Part shown: positions 1 through 6,033 of the stretch, one piece after another
Numbering within the stretch: position 1 is the first letter of the stretch
Layout of the letters: the number at the start of each line of letters is the position of its first letter
Source: CAYFMS01 sp964491425
GTDB taxonomy: Bacteria; Patescibacteriota; Patescibacteriia; UBA9934
Length of the DNA stretch: 8,239 nt
Assembly (NCBI GenBank): GCA_964491425.1
Contig: CAZBFR010000035.1
Location: 1 to 8,239, forward strand
Direction: 5' to 3'
The notes under the pieces: generated by a model
Told to the model about the DNA's origin: nothing
What the model saw: only the letters and a program-made list of their open reading frames with translations
Databases searched by the model: none
Position numbers and translations under genes: made by a program

Positions 1-1198
1 GAGCCCCGCTACTTGCTCGTCCGACCGCTGCCGCAAACGAATTATCCATCGCACAGTTAAACAACTGGCGGGAATTTCGCAAAACCGAACTTGGACAGCT
101 CGAGAGCTGTGCAACAACGTTATAATCTTCAACTTGGAGCGGTTGATACGCGAGAAGCCCTCGGTAGGCGCTTGCCGCACGATCTCGCGAAAAACTCGAC
201 GCGTCGTTTGGATTAAACGGGTCGTAGGTAAGCGACGCGACATTCGCAAAAAATCCCGAATCAAGTCGGCTTAAAAGCTCACTCGCGAGCGTTACGCCAA
301 AAACCGATGCAACCTGCATTCCCATCTGTAAAATCAAATCCCCACTCCCCATCTGCGCCTTCGCGATCTCAAACGGTTGTTCTTGCGCACGATTTAACGC
401 GACAAGAAGTCGATTTTCGACAAAGCTCGCCGGTAAATCAACCTTCCCTGAAATCGCATTCCTCTGTGGGATAAATCCATTATTTCGCGAAAGCTCGTCG
501 GCCTCGATTTGCGCCTGCGTTTCCGCGCTATACGTTACCCCTGAGTAAATCTTAAACGCATTAGAAAACTCGTTCGAGTCGAAAGACTGTGCGAGCGTTA
601 AAAGAACCTGTTGCTCCTTTTCATCTCTTGGAGCATCGGAATTTTCGACACCGATAATAAACGACGTGTAATTATCTTTTACCTCGCTAAAGTTAAACTT
701 AATTTCTGGGCGAACGTACCCCTCCTTCAACCCCTGGTGGAGCGCGATAAAGTACGCCGGATCGTCCGGAACCGCTATGTTAAATCCCTTAAGAACTCCC
801 CCGACAACCTGATCCGTCGTTAAAACGTTAAGCGACGAAGCGACAACCGAAGCTCCTACGAAATTCATGTACTCATTCGTCGAATCACGGTTAAACAGCG
901 GTGTCTCACCCGGTCCTCCGCTCGCAATCCAAACCGCCGTGTTATAGGCCATTTGATTTGCTGTAACCATGACCACGTTTAACAATTGTGTCGCGATAAC
1001 GGCCGAAAGTGACGCCTTCGTCGTTTCTTTCACTTGCTCCTTCACTTGCTTCTGCGCGCTATCGGCAAGAAGCGTTGTATCGATAACTGGAAGTCCCGCC
1101 GCAAGAACCGAGCTCCCGCTAAACATCATGAAAAAAATCCCTAGCGTGGCAAACCCTATCTGCATCAAACGTTTCGCTGTGTGTCGAAGACCTCCCAT
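1..1198 (-). CDS. Large secreted protein, N-terminal 399 residues (runs off left edge); possible type IV secretion/pilus-associated protein of CPR bacteria
   Basis: The frame is open from the ATG at 1196-1198 to the left edge with no stop, so the gene is partial and its C-terminus is unseen. The N-terminus is a clear signal peptide: basic n-region (R5, K9, R10), hydrophobic stretch about 13-30 and a likely cleavage site after SVLA (residue 33). A charged helical stretch follows (about 47-62, alternating K/E), then a motif WIASGGPGE at 90-98 leading to PLF at 100-102. Two cysteines lie at 368 and 382. From memory, the 'W.ASGG.G..PLF' motif and a later 'LPAS.VE' segment (255-261) recur in very long secreted proteins of CPR genomes near type IV secretion or pilus genes; I cannot confirm this here, and function is unknown. 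The ATG lies 3 nt after the stop of the thrombospondin-repeat gene, so the two are probably cotranscribed. No Shine-Dalgarno is seen upstream. Ala, Ser and Thr codons often end in CG. Confidence 0.85.
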   Translation of the reverse strand, partial: MGGLRHTAKRLMQIGFATLGIFFMMFSGSSVLAAGLPVIDTTLLADSAQKQVKEQVKETTKASLSAVIATQLLNVVMVTANQMAYNTAVWIASGGPGETPLFNRDSTNEYMNFVGASVVASSLNVLTTDQVVGGVLKGFNIAVPDDPAYFIALHQGLKEGYVRPEIKFNFSEVKDNYTSFIIGVENSDAPRDEKEQQVLLTLAQSFDSNEFSNAFKIYSGVTYSAETQAQIEADELSRNNGFIPQRNAISGKVDLPASFVENRLLVALNRAQEQPFEIAKAQMGSGDLILQMGMQVASVFGVTLASELLSRLDSGFFANVASLTYDPFNPNDASSFSRDRAASAYRGLLAYQPLQVEDYNVVAQLSSCPSSVLRNSRQLFNCAMDNSFAAAVGRASSGA

Positions 1199-1201
1199 AG
1201 T

Positions 1202-1840
1202 TTATTGTTGAAGTTCGCTAACCCGTAGGGCGTCGAGTTCCCCGCTCGCACGAAGTTGCTCGAGGGTAATTCGATAAACTTGTTTAAGCTCATCGTCCGT
1301 CAATCTCGCGAGCGCAACCTCGTCTCCCCCCACACCAACGAGAAACGTTCGAAGATCCTCTCCGCTCAAATCGTCGACCGCGGCAAGAAGCGCGTCAAAC
1401 TCCGAATCCGTAAGCTCCGTTCGCGACGGCTCGGCAATAACTGGCACAGCCCCTACGTCGCAAGGATCCCCCGCCTTACACGTCGGGTCCGTCCCCGCGT
1501 CTTTCTCCGCCTTGTCGTCCCGCCCGTCACTATCCGTATCTTTCAAATACGGACTCGTACGAAGCGCGTACAGCTCGTCGTAATCAAAGAGCCCATCGCC
1601 GTCCGTATCCGTCGTCTTCTGCCCCTCGATTTCCTTCGCCTGCCGATCCTGCATCGTTAAAAACTCCGGTCCGACGTACCCTTGATCAAAGGGATTGGTA
1701 ATATGCTTCTTTAAAAAGAAAATCCCGAGAAGGATCGCTAAACTTCCCGTGATGCCAACAAGGAGGAATCCCGCGCGTTGTTCCCGCGCATAACTCATCT
1801 CTTTTTTTGGCAAGAAAATTTTTCGTGGCTGATCATCCAT
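1202..1840 (-). CDS. Membrane-anchored protein with thrombospondin type 3-like calcium-binding repeats
   Basis: A 212-residue protein. The N-terminal cytoplasmic tail (1-22, basic) is followed by one transmembrane helix at about 23-43, leaving the remainder probably outside the cell. Residues 77-120 carry two Asp-rich loops, DTDGDGLFDYDE (78-89) and DTDSDGRDD (101-109), matching the bacterial thrombospondin type 3 / EF-hand-like D.D.DG..D pattern that binds calcium. Cysteines at 121 and 127 could form a small disulfide loop. The C-terminal part (142-212) is acidic and probably helical, with repeated 'LTD.E' phrases (143-147, 180-184). I chose the ATG at 1838-1840: the upstream alternative at 1907-1909 would place a terminator hairpin inside the coding region and add 23 residues ahead of the anchor. 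GGGGTGG (1842-1848) could act as a ribosome binding site. It precedes the large secreted protein by 3 nt, so the two products may work together at the envelope. Exact role unknown. Confidence 0.87.
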   Translation of the reverse strand: MDDQPRKIFLPKKEMSYAREQRAGFLLVGITGSLAILLGIFFLKKHITNPFDQGYVGPEFLTMQDRQAKEIEGQKTTDTDGDGLFDYDELYALRTSPYLKDTDSDGRDDKAEKDAGTDPTCKAGDPCDVGAVPVIAEPSRTELTDSEFDALLAAVDDLSGEDLRTFLVGVGGDEVALARLTDDELKQVYRITLEQLRASGELDALRVSELQQ

Positions 1841-1849
1841 GCCACCCCT

Positions 1850-1858
1850 AGTATAACA
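1850..1858 (-). promoter_or_regulatory. Extended -10 promoter of the thrombospondin-repeat gene
   Basis: On the minus strand this reads TGTTATACT, an extended -10 element (TGn followed by TATACT, five of six matches to TATAAT). No convincing -35 is present, as expected for an extended -10. The hexamer ends 9 nt before the ATG at 1838-1840, so transcription starting at the usual distance would leave about a 3-nt leader. The element sits directly downstream of the preceding gene's terminator and shares one T with its T-run. The same arrangement precedes the FG-GAP gene, which raises confidence. Confidence 0.6.
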
Positions 1859-1890
1859 AAAAACCCCCAATCGTACTTGCTCGATTGGGG
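1858..1890 (-). terminator. Rho-independent terminator after the FG-GAP protein gene
   Basis: A perfect 9-bp inverted repeat (CCCCAATCG at 1865-1873 and CGATTGGGG at 1882-1890) encloses an 8-nt loop. On the minus strand it is followed by G and six Ts (1858-1863), the classic intrinsic terminator form. It begins 12 nt past the stop codon at 1903-1905. There is also a T-run on the plus-strand side (1895-1900), so it could work in both directions, but no plus-strand gene is seen that would use it. Confidence 0.88.
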
Positions 1891-1902
1891 ATGATTTTTT
1901 GC

Positions 1903-4662
1903 CTACCACCTCCTTAACGTATTCTTTAGTTTTGCGATACTCGCCTCGAACTTCGTAATCGCGTTTCCAAGCGTCATTTGTGACTTGAGAGACTCTGGGA
2001 GGGTAAGGATCATCGTCTTGTACTCTCGGCCAAAGAGCTCTTCCGTTAAACCGTCCGTTGTAATTGGTCGAAGGGCAATGTTGTACGGCGTCGTATTTGG
2101 CTTTGCATTGATATTTATTGCCGGTAAGTAGATCGTTTTGTCATTCTCGAACTTGACGAGCGTTGAATTTGGTTTCGGTGGCATCGGGCCCTTTAGCGGA
2201 ATACGGTCCATCGTGCGTTCCGAAACAACTTGGGCTCGTTTCATATCATCCTTGCTGTACCAGGTTGAAAAGACTTGCTCGTTCGGGAAGGCGTGGCGAG
2301 TAAGACCGGTTGTTGTTTCCGTTGGTTCGGCAATCTTTGCGACATAGTAAAGAGCAGAGTCGTCGCTTGTCTTAACGAGGTCTCCTTCTTTTACACCCTG
2401 CACATATACAAGGCTCGCCTCATTTGCTTCGTCTTGGAGTTTCTTGTTGTAAATCGCCTCCTCTTCGAGATCCATCGCATTATCGATCGCATCTTGGTAA
2501 GCGGCGATGTCTGCGTCACTCTTTCCAAAGTAGGGAACGCGGTGTCGAGATGGGTATTCGCAGTCGCGTCTTGAAGTAAGGGTAATACTATCGATCATCG
2601 TTCGAGATTGATTTCCCGTGACTGATTTCACAAGAGCGTAGTAGGTGTACTTGCCGTAAGCCGCAGGTAGCCGCTCTCGAATTTCCATTACAGGCATCGG
2701 TCCGCCCATAGTTCTAATTGTTGTATTCGTCGCAAACGGCATCCAGCTAGCACCTTCAAATTCTGGATTATCGCTAACAACGACCATAGCAACATTTCGT
2801 CCTCCTACTTCGAGAATGATATTGCGATCCCAGGTACATTCATCTCCTCGAACGTTAAAGTATGAACGCTCAATAAAGACCGGTGTGACTTGCGACGGGT
2901 AAAGAGTTTCCGTCGAGCCTTGTGTGTAGGCAGTTTTGTTTCCCGCTTCGTCAGATACTATGACGTTATACGTGTAAACCGTATTTGGCTGGAGGTCGAC
3001 AAGTGTATACGTTACATCTCCCGAAGTCTGTGTCGAGACAAGCGTTCCGTTTGCTTCGATATCTGCAACGGAATCAAGGTCAGCGCCTGCGGCAGCGCGG
3101 TAGACTTTGTAAACGAGCGAGCCTGCAGCGGTTACGTTATCCGTCGCCGCCGTCCAAGAAAGGGCCATCGTGAAAAAGTCAGGCACGGCGGTAATAGCTC
3201 CTCCGCCACCGGCGGTAGGGGCGGTCGCGTCCGCGCCGTCAAGGAAGAATGTATAATTTGCTCCTCTAAACACACCTCCATCACTATCGCGCTGAGCGCC
3301 AACAAGAACATCATAATTTCCGTCTTCATCATGATCTCCAATATACCCTACCGACGAACCGAAGTACTCATTGTCAGAAATTGTCCCGGAAAATCCGCCG
3401 GAAGTGTCGGAAACTTTTGTATATCCAGCGGTACTCGCGCCGGCCGATGCGTCAAGCGATCCGTCGGTATCCATGAAAAGAATGTAAAAAGCTCCACGAT
3501 CCGTTCCTCCGTCGTCGTCATAAGGCGTTCCAACAACAAGATCGTCAACACCATCTTGGTTCACATCGCCGACAAGTCCAACCGCATATCCGAACTGATC
3601 ATTATCATCAATCGTCGCCGTAAAACTCCCAGCCGTATCCGATATTTTAGCGTAGCCAGTGCCATCATCAACCGTTCCATCCGTATCCATAAACAAAATG
3701 TAGGCGGCGCCACGCGCATCTCCACCATCATCATCATACGGAGCTCCAACGATAAGATCAGTGACGCCATCCTCATTTAGGTCCCCAACATTCGCCACAG
3801 AGAAACCGAATGCGTCTTCTGCATCAATGGTCGCCGCGAGTCCACCTTCTCCTTCGGTAATACGTTGAAATCCACAAACACACCCTCCATCTGTACTCGC
3901 CGAACCATCCGTATCAAGAAAAATAATAAAAAGTGCTCCGCCCTCAGTAGTAGCATAGGTTCCCGCCGCGATATCCTCAACTCCGTCAGCATTCAAATCC
4001 CCAACCCCGGCAATACTATTTCCAAAAAGATTTCCGTTCGCAAACGTTGCGGTAAAGTCCCCGGATGTATCCGAAAGTTTTGTCCATCCAGCCCCGGAGG
4101 CCCCTGCTGTTGCATCAAGCGTTCCATCGGTATCTAAGAACAGGATATAGACAGCTCCACGCGAAGCTCCGCCGTCGTCGTCATCGATTGCCCCCACAGC
4201 AATATCGGTAACTCCGTCGTTATTCACATCTCCAACATTTGCGACTGCAGCGCCAAAACGGTCCGCGTCGTCGATCGTCGCACTAAAATCTCCAGCGGTA
4301 TCGGAAATCTTTGTATATCCTGTCCCAGAAATTCCCGCCGTCGCATCAAGCGTCCCATCCGCATCCATGAACAAGATATAGACCGCTCCACGCGATGATC
4401 CCCCATCATCATCATCCATCGCTCCAACGACAAGATCATCAACTCCATCACTATTTAAATCTCCGATTCTTGCAACGCTGACCCCAAACTGATCTGCGTC
4501 GTCAAGTGCCCCGGAAAAACCTCCTTCGGTTGAACTAACCATTTGATACGAAAGGACCTCCCCGTCCGCCGCCATTGCTATGTAGTAGCCAATTATCGCA
4601 CCAATAGCAACGACAAGTAGCGCTGGAAGAAAAAGTCGATAACGCAAAATTTTGGCAATCAT
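1903..4662 (-). CDS. Secreted FG-GAP repeat (integrin-like beta-propeller) surface protein with FnIII domain and CPR-type C-terminal module
   Basis: 919 residues. A signal peptide (basic 4-9, hydrophobic 10-28, cleavage site AMA at 29-31) sends it across the membrane. Six FG-GAP repeats of about 72-77 residues follow (39-115, 116-192, 193-264, 265-336, 337-413, 414-484), each with an FG phrase and a calcium-loop sequence such as GDLNSDGVDD (67-76). This is an integrin alpha-like propeller, a fold known for adhesion and ligand binding. Residues about 488-588 look like a fibronectin type III domain (LSW near 501, YTYNV near 563). Residues 591-705 are beta-rich and unassigned, with C609 and C701 perhaps disulfide-linked. 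Residues 757-900 match a module I recall in CPR surface proteins (FPNEQVFSTWY at 792-802). I chose the ATG at 4660-4662 because the longer start at 4716 lies within rsmA and puts 18 residues ahead of the signal peptide. Likely role is adhesion or cell-surface structure; the ligand is unknown. It may be transcribed from its own promoter. Confidence 0.9.
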   Translation of the reverse strand: MIAKILRYRLFLPALLVVAIGAIIGYYIAMAADGEVLSYQMVSSTEGGFSGALDDADQFGVSVARIGDLNSDGVDDLVVGAMDDDDGGSSRGAVYILFMDADGTLDATAGISGTGYTKISDTAGDFSATIDDADRFGAAVANVGDVNNDGVTDIAVGAIDDDDGGASRGAVYILFLDTDGTLDATAGASGAGWTKLSDTSGDFTATFANGNLFGNSIAGVGDLNADGVEDIAAGTYATTEGGALFIIFLDTDGSASTDGGCVCGFQRITEGEGGLAATIDAEDAFGFSVANVGDLNEDGVTDLIVGAPYDDDGGDARGAAYILFMDTDGTVDDGTGYAKISDTAGSFTATIDDNDQFGYAVGLVGDVNQDGVDDLVVGTPYDDDGGTDRGAFYILFMDTDGSLDASAGASTAGYTKVSDTSGGFSGTISDNEYFGSSVGYIGDHDEDGNYDVLVGAQRDSDGGVFRGANYTFFLDGADATAPTAGGGGAITAVPDFFTMALSWTAATDNVTAAGSLVYKVYRAAAGADLDSVADIEANGTLVSTQTSGDVTYTLVDLQPNTVYTYNVIVSDEAGNKTAYTQGSTETLYPSQVTPVFIERSYFNVRGDECTWDRNIILEVGGRNVAMVVVSDNPEFEGASWMPFATNTTIRTMGGPMPVMEIRERLPAAYGKYTYYALVKSVTGNQSRTMIDSITLTSRRDCEYPSRHRVPYFGKSDADIAAYQDAIDNAMDLEEEAIYNKKLQDEANEASLVYVQGVKEGDLVKTSDDSALYYVAKIAEPTETTTGLTRHAFPNEQVFSTWYSKDDMKRAQVVSERTMDRIPLKGPMPPKPNSTLVKFENDKTIYLPAININAKPNTTPYNIALRPITTDGLTEELFGREYKTMILTLPESLKSQMTLGNAITKFEASIAKLKNTLRRW
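3211..4548 (-). repeat. Six tandem FG-GAP coding repeats (beta-propeller blades)
   Basis: Six units lie head to tail: 4318-4548, 4087-4317, 3871-4086, 3655-3870, 3424-3654 and 3211-3423. Units 1, 2 and 5 are 231 nt; units 3 and 4 are 216 nt because the 'DATAG.S..G' linker is shorter or altered; unit 6 runs into the linker to the FnIII domain. Protein phrases such as RGAVYILF and MDTDGT recur, but the DNA differs mainly at wobble positions, pointing to an old duplication rather than recent copying. Unit 3 is the most diverged: it lacks the 'DDDDGG..RGA' loop and ends in a CVC pair (residues 261-263). Confidence 0.9.
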
Positions 4663-4671
4663 ACTACCAAA

Positions 4672-4680
4672 AGTATAGCA
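4672..4680 (-). promoter_or_regulatory. Extended -10 promoter of the FG-GAP protein gene
   Basis: On the minus strand this reads TGCTATACT (TGn plus TATACT), lying in the 23-nt gap between the rsmA stop and the FG-GAP start. The hexamer ends 9 nt before the ATG at 4660-4662, predicting a leader of about 3 nt. No good -35 hexamer is visible. No terminator separates it from rsmA, so read-through from the upstream operon is also possible; GGTAG just before the ATG could serve as a weak ribosome binding site in that longer transcript. Confidence 0.6.
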
Positions 4681-4685
4681 CAGGT

Positions 4686-5426
4686 TTAGGACTTGTGGTG
4701 GAAGAGTGCGCGCCACTGTTCGATCGTAAGCGCTTGTGGGCGAATGTCGGTTGGGATGCCGAGGGCTTCGAGAGGCTCCGTGCCAATAATTCCTTTTAAT
4801 TGCTTTCGACGGTGAAGAAAGGCGGGCTTTGCAAACGTGAGGATAGCCTCTTCGTCTCCTTGTTTCATTTTCGGCGTGAGCGACAAAACGCGAGAATCGA
4901 CTTTCGGAGGAGGGTTGAACGCTCCCGGACCGACGTCAAAAAGTGTTTTTGGATCAGAGTAAAGCTGTACGGCGAGAGAAAGCAGGCTTGTCTCGCCAGG
5001 CTTTGCGGTCATTCTCTCCGCCTGCTCCTTTTGGACCATGATCACAATTTGTTTTGGCGAAGGCTCGGAAAGAAACAGTTGTTGCAAAATTGCAGCGGAG
5101 GCGTTGTACGGAAGATTGCCGACGGCGACCCAAGGTTCGGTAACGCACGCTCCATAATCAACCTGCGCCGCGTCACCGGTAATAATTTTTGCTTGTGGAA
5201 ACTCCTCGGATAATGGGGCGATAAGATCAAGGTCCGCTTCAACGAGAACGAGTTGTCGCCCGTGGGCGCGATGCACGAGTTCGCGCGTTAAAGCTCCGCC
5301 CCCCGGCCCAATTTCAACGATCGTCAGGGCGCCTTTTAGGTCGAGAGCCTCGCCAATACGCGAAATTACGCTCCGTTCGTGAAGCGCGTGTTGTCCAAAT
5401 GATTTTTTCTTTTTCTCCCAGCCCAT
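4686..5426 (-). CDS. rsmA: 16S rRNA (adenine(1518)-N6/adenine(1519)-N6) dimethyltransferase
   Basis: Encodes the RsmA/KsgA enzyme, which uses S-adenosylmethionine to dimethylate two adjacent adenines in the terminal helix of 16S rRNA late in small-subunit assembly. In E. coli its loss gives kasugamycin resistance. At 246 residues it is shorter than the E. coli protein (273). Visible motifs are the SAM-binding GPGGG (40-44) in VEIGPGGGALT, an acidic strand end at E63, GDA (84-86), the catalytic NLPY (104-107), FNPPPKVDS (170-178) and AFLHRRKQL (202-210). The N-terminal motif usually written GQNFL or GQHFL reads GQHAL (11-15), an odd change. The ATG at 5424-5426 lies 1 nt past the tsaC stop, and AAAGG six nt upstream of it is a good ribosome binding site inside tsaC, indicating translational coupling. 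It is probably the last gene of the prfB operon. Confidence 0.96.
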   Translation of the reverse strand: MGWEKKKKSFGQHALHERSVISRIGEALDLKGALTIVEIGPGGGALTRELVHRAHGRQLVLVEADLDLIAPLSEEFPQAKIITGDAAQVDYGACVTEPWVAVGNLPYNASAAILQQLFLSEPSPKQIVIMVQKEQAERMTAKPGETSLLSLAVQLYSDPKTLFDVGPGAFNPPPKVDSRVLSLTPKMKQGDEEAILTFAKPAFLHRRKQLKGIIGTEPLEALGIPTDIRPQALTIEQWRALFHHKS

Positions 5427-5427
5427 G

Positions 5428-6033
5428 TTACGCCTTTACCTCAACAACAATCCCGCCAAGACGCACAATTTCCGTAGCTCCTGTCGGCGAAATCCGCACC
5501 GTCGTTGACGCGGGGTTTCTCGGAAGCTCGCCGGCATCAATAATAAAATCCGGTTGATCCTCGGCTGTAGAAAACGCCTCGATCGCCTCCTTCGCCGAAT
5601 AAATCGCGGGCTCTCCGGATCGGTTTGCGCTTGTTGCCGTAATCGCTCCTCCAAATCGCTCAACGAGCACTCCCGTAAACGGATGTGACGACACCCGAAC
5701 GCTCTGCATCCCGTTTGACGCGCAAGCGGGCGCAATAGGAGAGTTCGGCGCCGTCGGTAAAATGATATTTAAAGGCCCCGGCCAGTAACGCGCGGAAAGT
5801 CGCTCGGCCTGCGACCCGTACAAAACGAATCGCCCCAAACTATTTCGCGGAATAAGAATCGGAATCGCTTTCTCCCTGCCCCTCCCTTTTATTTTAAAAA
5901 TCCGCTCGACCGCCTCGACGTTTGTCGCGTCAGCCGCAAGTCCGTACGACGTCTCCGTCGGAATAACAATAACCTTCCCCTCCCGGAGAGCTTCAATAGC
6001 GGTATCAAGTTGTTCTTGCGTAAGAATGGTCAT
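5428..6033 (-). CDS. tsaC: L-threonylcarbamoyladenylate synthase (TsaC/YrdC/Sua5 family)
   Basis: Makes threonylcarbamoyl-AMP from threonine, bicarbonate and ATP, the first step of the t6A37 modification of tRNAs that read ANN codons. TsaD with its partners then transfers the group to tRNA. 201 residues, the size of the short TsaC form without the extra Sua5 domain. Family motifs are IPTETSYGLAADA (24-36), KIKGRGREKAIPI (47-59), PGPLNI (85-90), ATSANRSG (133-140) and STTVR (176-180). The region around 'KGRG' departs a little from the common K.R....PL form but keeps the basic residues. The chosen ATG (6031-6033) overlaps the epimerase stop as ATGA, and the protein then begins just ahead of the conserved first strand. 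A start at 6060 would extend the overlap to 31 nt and add nine unconserved-looking residues. Embedded in the prfB-rsmA block. Confidence 0.95.
   Translation of the reverse strand: MTILTQEQLDTAIEALREGKVIVIPTETSYGLAADATNVEAVERIFKIKGRGREKAIPILIPRNSLGRFVLYGSQAERLSARYWPGPLNIILPTAPNSPIAPACASNGMQSVRVSSHPFTGVLVERFGGAITATSANRSGEPAIYSAKEAIEAFSTAEDQPDFIIDAGELPRNPASTTVRISPTGATEIVRLGGIVVEVKA

Noticed and set aside
1256..1660. A 134-codon plus-strand frame opposite the thrombospondin-repeat gene
   Set aside because: Its translation is Arg-rich with no domain, and it is fully covered by a gene with a membrane helix and calcium loops.
1858..1900. Possible bidirectional terminator or evidence for a convergent plus-strand gene
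   Set aside because: T-runs exist on both sides of the hairpin, but no credible plus-strand gene ends there.
1841..1909. Start of the thrombospondin-repeat gene at 1909
   Set aside because: It would translate through the terminator hairpin and T-run and overlap the FG-GAP stop; the ATG at 1838-1840 follows an SD-like sequence and a -10 box.
2890..3780. A 296-codon open frame on the plus strand across the FG-GAP region
   Set aside because: It is exactly antisense to the Asp- and Gly-rich repeats, has a basic, low-complexity translation rich in I, R and S with no recognisable motif, and lies wholly within a convincing gene. The repeat structure alone explains the lack of stops.
3211..4548. 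Regularly spaced repeats resembling a CRISPR or satellite array
   Set aside because: The roughly 216-231 nt period is in frame, the units differ mostly at wobble positions, and they encode FG-GAP blades.
4663..4716. Longer N-terminus for the FG-GAP protein starting at 4716
   Set aside because: It would place 18 extra residues before a textbook signal peptide, overlap rsmA by 31 nt and read through the likely promoter.
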